64,000 nt of DNA from Thermohalobaculum sediminis (GCF_023487995.1 NZ_JAMFKN010000002.1:1-64000), one strand, 5' to 3'; shown: positions 41,037 to 54,361, counted from the first letter of the stretch. Numbers and translations: made by a program. The notes: a model not told the origin generated them from the letters alone.

Positions 41037-42791
41037 TCAGGGGACGGCCGTGCGGACCACGTGGATCCGGCGCGGAAAGCCCGCATGCTCCTCGCCGTTC
41101 CGCTCGAAGGCGATCACCGTCATGTCGCCGAGCAGGCGGTCGAGGGTCGCACGCAGCGCCGCGCGTTCCGTGCCGCCCAGCGCGGATGCCGCATCGTCCA
41201 TGAACAGCCAGCCCGGGCGATGCAGCAGGACGCGCGCGAAGGCGAGGCGTTGCTGCTCGTCGAGCGCGAGCTCGCGGTCCCAGCGCGCCTCGCGGTCGAG
41301 CTCGGCCGCAAGATGGCCGAGCCCGACCTCCGACAGCGCCGTCCGGGCCGCCTCGTCCATGACGCTGCCGCGCGGCGCCGGGTAGATGACCGAATCGCGC
41401 AGCGTTCCCGGCGGCAGATAGGGGCGGTTCGGCAGGAACAGGAGCCCGTCCGACCCGGGCAGGACGATCTCGCCGCGCCCCCAGGGCCAGATCCCGGCGA
41501 TGGCGCGGAACAGCGTGCTCTTGCCGGCCCCGGCGGCGCCGACCACGAGCAGCCGCTCGCCGCGGCCGACGCTGACATCCCCCTCGGCGACATGGGCCTC
41601 GCCATTGCGCAGCCGGACCGCCACGCCCCGCAGCTCGAACCGCGGCGCATCGCCGCGCGAGACCGTCAGGCGCGGCACCGCGTCGTCGGGCCGCGCGGCG
41701 CGGTCGATGTGGTCGAGCGCGTCGCGCAGCGCCATCACCCGCGTCAGCGTGGCACGCCAGTCGGCGATCCGCGGCGCGTTGTCGACGAACCAGCGCAGCG
41801 CCTGCTGGACCTGGTAGAAGGCGCCCACCACCATCATCAGGCCCCCGAAGGAGAGATCGCCCCCGAAATAGCCGGGCGCCGCGACCAGAACGGGCGCCAC
41901 GATCCCCAGCCAGCCATAGGCCGAGGTCACCCATGTGAGCTGCGCAAGCCCCCCCGCCCGGCGGCACATCACGTCGATCACGCGGTCGAGCATGGCCCCG
42001 AGCCGCGCCCTCTCGTCGGACTCGCCGCGATAGAGCGCGATGCCCTCGGCCGATTCGGCGACCCGCACCATCCCGAACCTCAGCTCGGCCTCGCGGCCGT
42101 AGAGCGCCTCGTTCAGCCGGACCAGGGGACGCGCCCGCCACCACGCCAGCGCCGAGCCCCCGGCCGCATAGGCCAGCGCGCACCAGACCATGTAGCCCGG
42201 CACGGTGAAGGTCCGCTCGCCCCAGTGGAACGCGACGCCCGCGGACAGCGTCCACAGCACGCCCACGAAGCTCGCCAGCAGCAGCGTCGATTGCAGGAGC
42301 CCAACGCCAAGCTCGGCCGTGTGCTCGGTCAGCTTGCGGGCGTCCTCGTGCAGGCGCTGGTCGGGATTCGTGCCGATCTCGCCGGCGAGGCCGAGGCGAT
42401 AGGCGTGGCTGGGCGCGAGCCAGCGGCCGATCAGGTCGTTGGTCAGCCATTCGCGCAGCCGCGCTTTCAGCATCTCCAGCAGCCACACCTGCGACACCAC
42501 CAGCGCCAGCAGCACCGCGACGATCGCGAGGAACACCAGCGTCTGGACGAGGAAGTCGCCAGTCGCCTTGCGCGCGAGCGCGTCGTAGAAATCGCCCTGC
42601 CAGAGGTTCAGACGGATCTGGCCCGCCGCGTTGATCGCGATCACGGCGACGAGGCCTGCCGAGATCGCGAGGACCCGATGGCGCCCGCGCGCGCGCAGCA
42701 GCGCCCGGCCCAGCGCGCCCAGCTGCCCGATGGCGCTGACGCCCGCCTCGCCCGGTCGCTGCGCGGCAGGCTTGCCCGCTGCGGTCATCAT
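41037..42791 (-). CDS. SbmA/BacA-like ABC transporter, fused permease-ATPase (YddA type)
   Basis: A 584-residue half-transporter. The N-terminal 350 residues are a six-helix ABC_membrane_2 domain: [59 protein letters not shown], all typical of SbmA/BacA and peroxisomal ABCD-like proteins. The C-terminal ATPase has Walker [13 protein letters not shown], Walker [11 protein letters not shown], and a degenerate signature ([13 protein letters not shown] in place of LSGGQ). It probably exports or imports peptides, long-chain fatty acids or cofactors across the inner membrane. The gene stands alone; divergent to the AraC-type gene. Confidence 0.88.
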   Translation of the reverse strand: MMTAAGKPAAQRPGEAGVSAIGQLGALGRALLRARGRHRVLAISAGLVAVIAINAAGQIRLNLWQGDFYDALARKATGDFLVQTLVFLAIVAVLLALVVSQVWLLEMLKARLREWLTNDLIGRWLAPSHAYRLGLAGEIGTNPDQRLHEDARKLTEHTAELGVGLLQSTLLLASFVGVLWTLSAGVAFHWGERTFTVPGYMVWCALAYAAGGSALAWWRARPLVRLNEALYGREAELRFGMVRVAESAEGIALYRGESDERARLGAMLDRVIDVMCRRAGGLAQLTWVTSAYGWLGIVAPVLVAAPGYFGGDLSFGGLMMVVGAFYQVQQALRWFVDNAPRIADWRATLTRVMALRDALDHIDRAARPDDAVPRLTVSRGDAPRFELRGVAVRLRNGEAHVAEGDVSVGRGERLLVVGAAGAGKSTLFRAIAGIWPWGRGEIVLPGSDGLLFLPNRPYLPPGTLRDSVIYPAPRGSVMDEAARTALSEVGLGHLAAELDREARWDRELALDEQQRLAFARVLLHRPGWLFMDDAASALGGTERAALRATLDRLLGDMTVIAFERNGEEHAGFPRRIHVVRTAVP

Positions 42792-43054
42792 GAGCGATCC
42801 GGTATCGTCACGGCCGCGAACCGGCCAGCGCATCGAGGCGGAAGCGCAGCCGGTCGCCGGCGCCCTGCTGCGCGGTCCCGCACGAATGCCATGGCGACTC
42901 CTTCGCACGACTTCGCGGCCATTCTGGCGCGGCGCGGGCCGGGCGGGAAGTTCCTCCGGCGCGAAAGATGCGGACCGCGACGGCGCGCGACGAAACGTCC
43001 GCGCTCCGCCCAAATCTCTTGCGCCTGCGAGAGAACTGCGCGATCTAGGTTGCA

Positions 43055-43462
43055 GTGCAACATGCACGTCATTTGAGGGTGGACGCCGTGATCGAGCGGA
43101 ACATCGCCTCGGCCCGGCTCGACGCCGCGCGCATCGCCAAGCTAGCCGGGGTCTCGCGGACCACGCTCTATCGCATCTTCGAAGGCAGCGCCGGTGTCGC
43201 GGCCCATGTCCGGATGATCCGCCTCGAAGGCGTGCGCACGGCGCTGCGGGACCCCGGTCAGGCGAAAGTCCCAATCGCGGCCATCGCCGAGCGGCACGGT
43301 TTCCACTCGATCGCGTCGTTCAACCGGGCATTCCGGCGCGCATTCGGGATCACCCCGGGCAAGGCAAGGGCGGCGACCCACGCATCCACACCAGTGGCGG
43401 CCGGTGCGATGCCCCCGGTCAGCGTCGTCACGGACGGCCCGGAGGCCATCGCCCGGACCTGA
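43055..43462 (+). CDS. AraC-type helix-turn-helix domain protein, lacking the sensor domain
   Basis: About 135 residues, nearly all an AraC DNA-binding domain: RIAKLAGVSRTTLYRIFEG is the first helix-turn-helix, IAAIAERHGFHSIASFNRAF the second, followed by FGITPGKAR. Full AraC regulators of this type are near 300 residues; here the N-terminal sensing domain is absent, so it is either a truncated remnant or a stand-alone regulator. GTG 43055 is assumed; a GTG at 43079 is possible. No Shine-Dalgarno sequence is clear. Confidence 0.65.
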   Translation: MQHARHLRVDAVIERNIASARLDAARIAKLAGVSRTTLYRIFEGSAGVAAHVRMIRLEGVRTALRDPGQAKVPIAAIAERHGFHSIASFNRAFRRAFGITPGKARAATHASTPVAAGAMPPVSVVTDGPEAIART

Positions 43463-43516
43463 CGCGGCCGTCGGGCCCCGGGACCGCCCGGTGGGCGGCT
43501 GGCCGCGCCGCGCAGA

Positions 43517-43897
43517 TCAGCCTGCATTCATCGACAGGATCAACGGCCGGAACGCGTTTGCAAGGCCGGTGAGAGTGTCGGCGGACTCATCGAGCACCCG
43601 CTCGAGTCCGGCCATGTCGCCCTCCAGCAACACCGACGCGATCCGGGTAACGGCGCGCGCCGCGAACTCGTTCAGCTCGGCCGCGATCGTGACTATCTCC
43701 GGGTTCGTACTGCGGGCCGCCACTTCTTGGCGGAGCAGCTTCGACCAGAACGCCGACTGAGCGTCGAGCGCCGCGTTCGTGGCCGCGAGCACCTCGACGA
43801 GATCGGAATGGATGATCGCGTCGGCGTCCTGCGCCCGGACGGGCCCGCAGACGAGGGCGCCAGCCACCAGGAGCGCCGCGACGAACTTGAATTTCAT
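43517..43897 (-). CDS. Small exported helical protein, unknown function
   Basis: A 126-residue protein with a standard signal peptide (MKFKFVAALLVAGALVCGPV, cut after VRA). The mature part is a run of amphipathic helices (DLVEVLAATNAALDAQSAFW, EIVTIAAELNEFAARAVTRI). No family is recognised. TTGAGGCAG provides a plausible ribosome binding site. It is convergent with the AraC-type gene. Confidence 0.6.
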   Translation of the reverse strand: MKFKFVAALLVAGALVCGPVRAQDADAIIHSDLVEVLAATNAALDAQSAFWSKLLRQEVAARSTNPEIVTIAAELNEFAARAVTRIASVLLEGDMAGLERVLDESADTLTGLANAFRPLILSMNAG

Positions 43898-44418
43898 CGA
43901 TCTGCCTCAAGACGTGATCGCACCGAAGGCCGGACGCCCCGGACCGGCCAGGCGGCGCGCGGTCGGCGCGCCGCGGGCTCTCCGCCGAGCCCGCTCGACG
44001 CGCTGCCATGACGGCCGGATAAGTCATGTTGAAACGCTACAAGCACGCACAACCTATCATCACTTCAACTTGGCAGCGACGCCGCGCAGGATCGATTCCT
44101 CGGGGATATATTTGCGCAAGATTCCATTCCGGCGAACTCGGGACCGGCATCGAGGCGCATGACTTTCCGCGTTACTTGCGCGGCGAAGCTCGAAGGACTT
44201 TCAAGCGCTAGGACGCCCTCGCGCGAGCACGGCCGGCATCGCCCCGCACGAGGCCGCCGCACCGGTGCTCATGGCGGGTTTGCAGAGCGTCCCGGCGATG
44301 CCTGACCGGCTGGCGACTTGCACCGATCCGCCGAAGCGTGTCGCAGGACACCCCCGCCGGACCCTGCCAGAACGCCGCGCCGGGCGCAGGCCTTCCGGTG
44401 CCGCCGCCGTCCGCGTCC
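43898..44418. other. 521-bp region without a convincing gene
   Basis: Contains a more AT-rich part (44030-44210). Its left end should hold the promoter of the small exported protein. Short frames in it lack recognisable motifs. Confidence 0.4.
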
Positions 44419-45060
44419 TCAGTTCCCGTCGCCCGCCTCGGCGATCCGGCGCACGGCCCAGTCGACGGCGGCCCGCATCGTCTTGCCCAGCGCCTCGTCG
44501 AAAGCCGCCACGACGTCGAGGATCTCGCCCGAGGCCGCGGGCGTCGTGTTCCCGAAGGATTCCGAGGCGATGATGAGGCCGCGCGGCTCCTCGACGACCT
44601 TGATGTTGAGCTGCACCTGCACGACGATGCCCTCGCCTTCGCCGGGCGAGAGCCGGGCCTGGAACTCGCGCAGGTCGGTCAGCAGGGTGTAGTCGGCGGT
44701 GATGCCGATCGCCTCGCGACCGACCGAGCGCACCGCCCCCGTGTTCTCGAAGCTCTCGACCAGCAGCGTCTGCACCATCAGGGGCGCGCGGTCGACCCAA
44801 CTCGAATTCGGGAAATACTGCACGGCGAAGGGGTTCGGCTTTACCGCGATGCGGTCGGTGTTGAGCCCCGCGGCGGCAGTCGGCTCGTCGACCACCAGCT
44901 GCGACTCGATCCGCGGCAGCGACGCGTCGTAGCTGCTCTTCGGCGTCAGCTCGTAGAGGTCCTTGGGCGTGGTCACCGCGGTCAGGGTCGCAAGACCCGC
45001 GCAGCCCGAAAGCAGCAGCATCGCGCCAAGGGCGCCGAGACGGGTGAGGGCCATCTTCAT
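44419..45060 (-). CDS. ABC-type transport auxiliary lipoprotein (PqiC/DUF330-like)
   Basis: A 213-residue outer-membrane-type lipoprotein. The signal ends in the lipobox LLLSGCAG, with acylation at the Cys. The mature domain (DLYELTPKSSYDASLPRIES, PNPFAVQYFPNSSWVDRAPL, YTLLTDLREFQA, VVAAFDEAL) is that of the lipoproteins partnering MCE transporters. It would receive or hand over phospholipid at the outer membrane for the MlaD-like protein. Its ATG overlaps the mlaD stop. It is the last gene of the mlaE-mlaF-mlaD row. Confidence 0.85.
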   Translation of the reverse strand: MKMALTRLGALGAMLLLSGCAGLATLTAVTTPKDLYELTPKSSYDASLPRIESQLVVDEPTAAAGLNTDRIAVKPNPFAVQYFPNSSWVDRAPLMVQTLLVESFENTGAVRSVGREAIGITADYTLLTDLREFQARLSPGEGEGIVVQVQLNIKVVEEPRGLIIASESFGNTTPAASGEILDVVAAFDEALGKTMRAAVDWAVRRIAEAGDGN

Positions 45061-46796
45061 CTCCGGAATTCGGGGGCCTGGGTTCCGAGGAAGAACCGCG
45101 CCGGGTCACGCTCGATCCGCGCCGTCAGGCGCTCGAGGTTCTGGATCAGCTTGCGCGCCTCCTGCACGAAGCGGACGAACTCGACGAGGCCGACCTGCGT
45201 GAAGCTCTCGATCTCGTCGCGGTTGTCCAGCACGATGGCATCGACATTGCCGACCAGCGAGCGGGCATTCGCCAGCACCGCGCGGACATCCGCGGTGATC
45301 AGCGGCAGATCCGCCGAGGCCGTGCTGACCGAGGTCTCGAGCGTCGCCACTGCCTTTCGGATGTCGGCAATGATCGCCCCCGCATCCTCCTCCAGCAGCA
45401 CGTTGGCGCTGTCGAAGGTCCGCGTCGCCGAGGCGAGCGCCGCGTCGGCCCCGGCCAGCGTGCCGTCGATCGCCTGCAGGGTCGAGTTGGCGCGCTCGAA
45501 GGTATCGGCCGCGGCGCTCAGCGTGCGCTCGGCCCCCGAGGTGATGGCATCGAGCCGGCCCGCCGCGGTCTCGATGGTCGGGCCCAGCGTGGTGACGAGG
45601 CGGTTGACCTCGGCGGTCGCGCTGCGGATGTCGGCCACCACGCCGGGCACGTCCTCGTCGATCACGCGGTTCACGCGCGCGATCGCGGCGCTTGCGGCGG
45701 CGACTGCGGCGCGCGCCTCGCTGACCAGCGCAGCGCCCTCTCCCGTGACCAGCGCATCGACGTTGCGGCTCAGGGTGTCGACCGACTTCAGCGTCGTGTC
45801 GGCCTGCCCGATCGTGCCGTCGAGCCGCGCGATCGTGGCCTCCGCCTCGACCAGCCGGGCCGTCGCGGTGTCGGCCAGCGTCCCGATCCTGCCGGCAAGC
45901 TCGTCCGCCCGGGCGCCGAGATCCGTCGCGACCCCGCCGATCGTGAGGGCCGCTTGGTCAACCGAGGCGATCAGCCCCGGCAGGTCGTCCGCGATCAGGG
46001 CATTGGCGCTGTCGAAGGTCGTCTGCGCGCTCCTCAGCGCGGCCGAGACGTCCTCGAGCACCGCCTCGGCCCTGCGGATCCCCTCGGTCGCCGTGCGCAG
46101 CGTCTCGTCGGCCGTGTTCAGCGTCCGGTCCGCCGTCACCGCGAGCCCGTCGAGCGTCCCGGTGAACGCGCTCACCTCGCGCGCGGCGGCCGAAAGATCC
46201 GTCGAGAGCGCCGAGAAATCGCCCAGCACGGTATCGAGCTCGCCCGATGCGCTCTCGAGATTGCCGAGGATCCTTGTGACCGCCTCGCGGTTGTCCTGAC
46301 TCACCACCTCGCGCACGTCCTCGAGCAGCGCGATGGCCTTCTCCAGCAGTTCGGGTGCGCCCTCGAACAGGCTCTGCACCGCCGAGCGCGCCGAAGGGAT
46401 CACCGGGTTCGAGCCGTCCGCCGGCGCCGGCAGGGGCGGGGCCCCCGGGCGTCCACCGGAGAGCGCGACATACGAGACCCCGGTCACGCCCTGGAACTCG
46501 AGCGTCGCCACGGTCTCGGTGGTGACCGGCGTGTCGGCCCCGACCTCGAGGCGAACCCGCACCTTGCCGGGATTCGCGGGGTCCAGCGCCAGAGAGACGA
46601 CCTGTCCGACCGGCAGGCCGTTGTAGCGCACGTCGCCCGCCTCGCCGAGGCCGGCCACGCTGTCGAACAGGACGTCGTAATAGGCGTATTGCCGGTCGAT
46701 CTCGACCTTGGCGAGCCATAGGAAGAAGCCCAGCGCGCCAAGAACGCCAAGGATCGTGAAGAGCCCGATCAGGACATGGTTCGCGCGTGTTTCCAT
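45057..46796 (-). CDS. MlaD-family (MCE) protein, long coiled-coil form
   Basis: A 579-residue inner-membrane-anchored protein. One N-terminal helix (LIGLFTILGVLGALGFFLWL) precedes a single MCE domain (about 38-115: YDVLFDSVAGLGEAGDVRYN, LPVGQVVSLALD, VTGVSYVALSG). The remaining 450 residues are coiled coil with diverged internal repeats; TFDSANALIADD near residue 260 recurs as TFDSANVLLEED near 460. E. coli MlaD is only 183 residues, so this is the long form that could span the periplasm as a tunnel or needle. It works with the MlaE permease and MlaF ATPase in the same operon to move lipids. Confidence 0.9.
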   Translation of the reverse strand: METRANHVLIGLFTILGVLGALGFFLWLAKVEIDRQYAYYDVLFDSVAGLGEAGDVRYNGLPVGQVVSLALDPANPGKVRVRLEVGADTPVTTETVATLEFQGVTGVSYVALSGGRPGAPPLPAPADGSNPVIPSARSAVQSLFEGAPELLEKAIALLEDVREVVSQDNREAVTRILGNLESASGELDTVLGDFSALSTDLSAAAREVSAFTGTLDGLAVTADRTLNTADETLRTATEGIRRAEAVLEDVSAALRSAQTTFDSANALIADDLPGLIASVDQAALTIGGVATDLGARADELAGRIGTLADTATARLVEAEATIARLDGTIGQADTTLKSVDTLSRNVDALVTGEGAALVSEARAAVAAASAAIARVNRVIDEDVPGVVADIRSATAEVNRLVTTLGPTIETAAGRLDAITSGAERTLSAAADTFERANSTLQAIDGTLAGADAALASATRTFDSANVLLEEDAGAIIADIRKAVATLETSVSTASADLPLITADVRAVLANARSLVGNVDAIVLDNRDEIESFTQVGLVEFVRFVQEARKLIQNLERLTARIERDPARFFLGTQAPEFRR

Positions 46797-46823
46797 CAGG
46801 ACCGGGACCTCGTCGCGCCGCTG

Positions 46824-47591
46824 TCAGGCCATTGCCGCGCGGGCGCGCGGACCATGAAAATACTCGTGCACCCAGGGGTGGTCGACCTTCAGCATGTCAG
46901 CCATGCTGCCGGTGACCAACACCTTGCGCTCGGCCAGCACGGCGATGCGGTCGCAGATGGCATGCAGGCTGTCGAGATCGTGGGTGACCATGAAGACGGT
47001 GAGGCCGAGCGACTTCTGCAACTGGCCGATCAGGTCGTCGAAGGCCGCGGCGCCGATCGGGTCGAGGCCGGCGGTCGGCTCGTCGAGAAAGACGATCTCG
47101 GGGTCGAGCGCAAGCGCGCGCGCCAGCCCCGCCCGCTTGCGCATCCCACCCGAGAGCTCGGACGGGAACTTGCCGCAGGCCAGCGGCGGCAGGCCGACCA
47201 TCGAGATCTTGAGCTCGCCCAGCGCCTTCATCATGGAATGCGGCAGGGCGAGCTGTTCGCGCATCGGCGCCTCGACGTTCTGCAGCACGGTGAGCGACGA
47301 GAACAGCGCGCCATCCTGGAACAGCACGCCCCAGCGCTTCTCGATCTCGCGCCGCTCGGCCTCGCTGGCGCGCAGCACGTCGCGGCCGAACACCCGGATC
47401 TCGCCCGCCTGCGGCCGGTTGAGGCCGACGATCGTCCGAAGCAGCACCGACTTCCCCGTGCCCGAGCCGCCGACGACGCCCAGCACCTCGCCCCGGTAGA
47501 CGTCGAGATCGAGCCCGTCATGCACGACCTGGCTGCCGAACCGGTTGACGAGGCCCCGCACCTCGATCACGGCCTCGCGCGACCCGCTCAT
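46824..47591 (-). CDS. MlaF-like lipid transport ABC ATPase
   Basis: A 255-residue ATPase. Walker A GGSGTGKSVLLR, Q-loop LFQDGALFSSLTV, signature LSGGMRKRAGLARAL, Walker B EIVFLDEPTAGLDP, and the H-loop VTHDLDS are all intact. The C-terminal extension (HPWVHEYFHGPRARAA) is typical of MlaF, where it contacts the partner ATPase. It powers lipid transfer with MlaE and MlaD. The ATG overlaps the mlaE stop (ATGA at 47588-47591). Confidence 0.93.
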   Translation of the reverse strand: MSGSREAVIEVRGLVNRFGSQVVHDGLDLDVYRGEVLGVVGGSGTGKSVLLRTIVGLNRPQAGEIRVFGRDVLRASEAERREIEKRWGVLFQDGALFSSLTVLQNVEAPMREQLALPHSMMKALGELKISMVGLPPLACGKFPSELSGGMRKRAGLARALALDPEIVFLDEPTAGLDPIGAAAFDDLIGQLQKSLGLTVFMVTHDLDSLHAICDRIAVLAERKVLVTGSMADMLKVDHPWVHEYFHGPRARAAMA

Positions 47592-48709
47592 ACGCCGATC
47601 TCCGCGAAGAACACCGAGAACACCGCGTCGATCACGATCACCGAGAAGATCGACAGCACCACCGAGGCGGTCGTTAGCCGGCCGACCGACTCGGCGCTGC
47701 CCTCGACCTTCAGGCCCTCGTAGCAGCCGATCACGCCGATGACGAAGGCGAAGAACGGCGCCTTGATGAATCCGACGCCCAGGTGCCAGACGTCGGTCGT
47801 CTCGTAGAGGCGGGTGACGAACATGCCGGGGCTCACGCCCAGCTCGATCCAGCTCATCAGCCCGCCGCCGACCAGCCCCATTACATTGGCGATGAAGCCG
47901 AGCACGGGCAGCATCAGAATCAGCGCGAACACCCGCGGCAGCACCAGCACCTCGATCGGGTCGAGGCCCAGCGTGCGCATGGCGTCGACCTCCTCGCGGA
48001 TCTTCATCGACCCGATCGCCGCGGTGAAGGCCGAGCCGGACCGCCCCGCGACGATGATGGCGGTGAGCAGGATGCCCAGCTCGCGCAGCACCGAGATGGC
48101 AATGAGGTTCACGACGAAGACCTCGGCGCCGAACTGCCGCAACTGCACCGAGCCCTGGAACGCCAGCACCACGCCGATCAGGAACGCCATCAGCGAGACG
48201 ATCGGCACGGCGTTGAAGCCCACCTCCTGCATGTGATGGACGAGCGCGGTCAGCCGCAGCCGGCCCGGCTGCACCAGCGTGCGCCCGGCCCGCGCGACCA
48301 CGAGCCCGATGAAGCCGAGGATCTCGATGCTGGTGCGCCCCAGATCGACAATCGTCTCGCCGACGCCGGCGATCCATGGCACAAGGCCGCGCGGCGGCTC
48401 CTCGATGCCCTCGGCTCTTGGGAGGCTCCGGGCGACGGCGTCGAGCAGTTCTGCCTCGTGGGGGTCGGCGCCCACGATCTCGACCCGCGCGCCCTCGGCC
48501 TCCAGCGTGCGGCGCAGTTCGAGAATGCGCCAGGCGCCGCCGGTGTCGAGCGCCGCGACCCCGCCGAGGTCGATCACCACCGGGACGCCGGACGGCGCGC
48601 GGCGCAGCCCCGGCTCGATCAGGTGCAGCGTACCCATGACGACACGGCCCGCAAGCTCGAGCACGGCGCCCTCGCCGTCGCGCCGGATCGTGACGCTTGC
48701 GCCGTTCAT
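47588..48709 (-). CDS. MlaE-like permease with N-terminal STAS domain
   Basis: A 373-residue protein. Residues 1-95 are a STAS domain (VVIDLGGVAALDTGGAWRIL), the fold of MlaB, here fused to the permease. Residues 110-373 are the MlaE permease: LVHHMQEVGFNAVPIVSLMA, FLIGVVLAFQGSVQLRQFGA, IVAGRSGSAFTAAIGSMKIR, EEVDAMRTLGLDPIEVLVLP. Fusion of STAS to MlaE explains the lack of a separate mlaB. First gene of the four-gene lipid transport operon; no mlaC is present, as is usual when the long MCE form is used. Confidence 0.92.
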   Translation of the reverse strand: MNGASVTIRRDGEGAVLELAGRVVMGTLHLIEPGLRRAPSGVPVVIDLGGVAALDTGGAWRILELRRTLEAEGARVEIVGADPHEAELLDAVARSLPRAEGIEEPPRGLVPWIAGVGETIVDLGRTSIEILGFIGLVVARAGRTLVQPGRLRLTALVHHMQEVGFNAVPIVSLMAFLIGVVLAFQGSVQLRQFGAEVFVVNLIAISVLRELGILLTAIIVAGRSGSAFTAAIGSMKIREEVDAMRTLGLDPIEVLVLPRVFALILMLPVLGFIANVMGLVGGGLMSWIELGVSPGMFVTRLYETTDVWHLGVGFIKAPFFAFVIGVIGCYEGLKVEGSAESVGRLTTASVVLSIFSVIVIDAVFSVFFAEIGV

Positions 48710-48908
48710 CTCGCCCTGCTGCTCCCGTGCGATTGCAGCGGGACAGGAATCGTCCCACCCGCAATCGTGGCCTTTTCGTCGCCGCCCGTCCATGTCCGCG
48801 ATGCGCCCCGGCAAAAAGACGGCTGGCCCGGGCGCAGCCGGGGCCTTAACGCGGCGCCGGCGCAGCCCTATTGTGGCCGCCCGAACCCGAAGGTGGCGAG
48901 GCACCCGG

Positions 48909-50453
48909 ATGACGGCGGCGAGGGCTTCGAGGATCACCGACGCGCTGCTCGGCATCGCGGCTATGGCCGCGATCCTGCTCGCGCTGACCCGGCTCGACGC
49001 GGCCGGCGAAGGTGTCGAGCGGCGCGCGTTCGATGTCGCCGGGACGCCGGCCACCGCCCATCTGCCCGAGGGGCCCGCGCTCGGGCCGGTGCTGGTAATC
49101 GCCCATGGCTTCGCCGGCTCGCAGCAGCTCATGCAGTCCTTCGCCCTTGCCGCCGCGCGCAACGGCTATGCCGCGGTCACCTACGACCTTGCCGGGCACG
49201 GCCGCAACCCCGCCCCGCTCGGGGGCAGCATCACCGACCCCGAGGGCGCGACCCGGAGACTGGTGGACCAGCTTGGCCGCGTCGTCGAGGTCGCGCGCCG
49301 CCTCGGCGACGGGCGAGTCGCCGTGCTCGGCCACTCGATGGCCTCCGACATCGTGGTGCGTTTCGCGCAGCAGACACCGGGCATCGGGGCCACCATCGCC
49401 GTGTCGATGTTCGCCCCCACGGTCACCGAGACCACGCCGCCCAATCTCCTCGTCATCGTCGGGGCGCTCGAGACGGCGCTCGCGGCCGAGGCGCTTCGGG
49501 CGGTGGGTCTGGCCGCGGCGCCCGGGGCGGCGCAGATGAGGGTGACCCATGGCGACCCGGCCGCCGGCACCGCCCGCCGGGCAGCCGCGAGTCCGTGGAC
49601 CGAGCATGTGAGCGTCCTGTTCGCCCAGGCGAGCCTTGCCGAGACGGTCGGCTGGCTTGACCTCGCCTTCGGCATCCCGCGCGCGGGGCCGCCGCGCACC
49701 GACATGCGCGGGCCGTGGATCGTGCTGCTGCTCGCGGGCGTCGTCGCGCTGATGCGCCCGCTCGCGCGCCTGCTGCCGGTCGTGTCCTCCCCGCCCGCGG
49801 GAGCTGGCCTCGGCTGGCGGGCGCTGTGGCCGGTGATCGTCGTGCCCGCGGTGGCGACGCCGCTCGTGCTGCGGGTCCTGCCGACGAAGTTCCTTCCTGT
49901 GCTGGTCGGCGACTATCTGGCGATGCATTTCCTGGCGTTCGGGCTGATCGCGGCGGCCTGCCTCGCCGCGTGCGGGCGTGGCCCGATCCGGCCGGCCCCG
50001 CCTCCCGCCCTGTCGAGGCGCGCGCTCGTGCTGGCCACGCTTGGCGCCGTTGCCTTCGGCCTCGTGGGCGTCGCCTGGCCGATCGACAGGCTGCTCACCT
50101 CCTTCGCCTTGTCGCCCGGCCGCCTGACGCTGTTTCTTGCCCTGCTCGCGGGGACCGCTGCGCATTTCCTGGCGGCCGAATGGGCGACCCGCGGGCCGGG
50201 TGCCGGCCGCGGCGGCTATGCTGCGATGCAGGCGGGCTTCCTCGCCTCGCTCATCGCCGCCGTCGCGCTCGATTTCGAGCGGCTGTTCTTCCTCCTCATC
50301 ATCGTGCCGGTGATCGCGATCTTCTTCGCGATCTACGGCCATGCGAGCGCGGTTCTCCAGCGCCGCACCGGGCATCCCTTCGTGGGCGGCATTGCCACGG
50401 CCATCGCCTTCGCCTGGGCGATCGCCGCGACCTTCCCGCTGGTCGAGGGCTGA
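48909..50453 (+). CDS. Alpha/beta hydrolase fused to a multi-spanning membrane domain
   Basis: A 514-residue protein. An N-terminal helix (ITDALLGIAAMAAILLAL) leads into an alpha/beta-hydrolase fold: VIAHGFAGSQQLMQSFALA, YDLAGHGRNPAPLGG, and the nucleophile elbow GHSMAS. A family His candidate lies in TEHVSVLF. From about residue 275 on there are seven or eight transmembrane helices. The hydrolase part probably faces the periplasm; its substrate is unknown. It is divergent from the mla operon and convergent with the oligopeptide-type ABC genes. Confidence 0.83.
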   Translation: MTAARASRITDALLGIAAMAAILLALTRLDAAGEGVERRAFDVAGTPATAHLPEGPALGPVLVIAHGFAGSQQLMQSFALAAARNGYAAVTYDLAGHGRNPAPLGGSITDPEGATRRLVDQLGRVVEVARRLGDGRVAVLGHSMASDIVVRFAQQTPGIGATIAVSMFAPTVTETTPPNLLVIVGALETALAAEALRAVGLAAAPGAAQMRVTHGDPAAGTARRAAASPWTEHVSVLFAQASLAETVGWLDLAFGIPRAGPPRTDMRGPWIVLLLAGVVALMRPLARLLPVVSSPPAGAGLGWRALWPVIVVPAVATPLVLRVLPTKFLPVLVGDYLAMHFLAFGLIAAACLAACGRGPIRPAPPPALSRRALVLATLGAVAFGLVGVAWPIDRLLTSFALSPGRLTLFLALLAGTAAHFLAAEWATRGPGAGRGGYAAMQAGFLASLIAAVALDFERLFFLLIIVPVIAIFFAIYGHASAVLQRRTGHPFVGGIATAIAFAWAIAATFPLVEG

Positions 50454-50460
50454 GCGCGGC

Positions 50461-50486
50461 GCCGTCCGCACCCCTGCCGGGACGGC
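50461..50486. terminator. Hairpin between convergent genes
   Basis: GCCGTCC (50461-50467) pairs with GGACGGC (50480-50486) around a 12-base loop. It lies between the hydrolase stop and the convergent ABC ATPase stop. No T-run is present. Confidence 0.4.
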
Positions 50487-50488
50487 CG

Positions 50489-52503
<2,015 letters not shown>

Positions 52504-52507
<4 letters not shown>

Positions 52508-53335
52508 CGCGCGGACCGCGTGTCGAGGAAGTCGCGCAGCCCGTCGCCCAGGAAGTTGAAGCCCAGGACCACGGTCAGAATGGCGAAGCCGGGGCCGAAG
52601 GCGATCCACCAGGAATAGAACTGCGTCGCCCCCTCCGAGATCATCGCACCCCATTCGGGCGTCGGCGGCGTCGCACCCAGTCCGATGAACGACAGCGCCG
52701 CGGCCAGAAGGATCACCTGTCCCACATCCATCGTCGCGTTGATCAGCACGGGCGTCCAGCACAGCGGCAGGATGTGCCTGGTCAACAGCCGCATCGGCCC
52801 CGCGCCGCAGGCGATCGCCGCCTCGACATGCTCGCGCGTCCGGACCTCGAGCACCTGCGCCCGCATCAGCCGCGCATAGACCGGCCACCACACCGCGACC
52901 AGCGCGACCACCGCGTTCTCGAGCCCCGGCCCTAGCGTCGCCGCCACTGCCATCGCCAGCAGGACGGGCGGGAAGGCGAGCGTGACGTCCACCAGCCGCA
53001 TCACCAGCCCATCGACCCAGCCGCCCACGAAACCCGCGATCGCCCCCAGGGCGGCCCCCAGCGACACCGCCGCCGCGACCACCACCGCCGCGATCGTCAG
53101 CGAGATCCGCGCCCCGTGCAGCGTCCGGCTAAGGACATCGCGCCCCAGCGCGTCGGTCCCCAGCCAGTGCGCGCCCGAGGGCGGCTGCAACCGCCGCGCG
53201 ACCATGCGCAGAGGGTCGGCAAGCCCCCACAGGTCAGCTGTCAGCGCTGCCGCCACCCAGAACGCCACCACCGCCAGCCCCACCGCGACAGGCGGCGTCA
53301 GCCAGCCGGGCAGGCCGGGCCGGATGCGCACCGCC

Positions 53336-53343
<8 letters not shown>
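52504..53343 (-). CDS. Dipeptide-type ABC permease (DppC-like)
   Basis: A 279-residue permease with six hydrophobic segments. LGTDALGRDVLSRTLHGARI is the signature of DppC/OppC, and the EAA loop reads EHVEAAIACGAGPMRLLTRHIL. ATG 53343 was chosen over an earlier ATG because it lies right beside the DppB stop (53336-53338) and gives the family's normal N-terminus. It forms the channel with the gene upstream. Confidence 0.92.
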
Positions 53344-54361
<1,018 letters not shown>

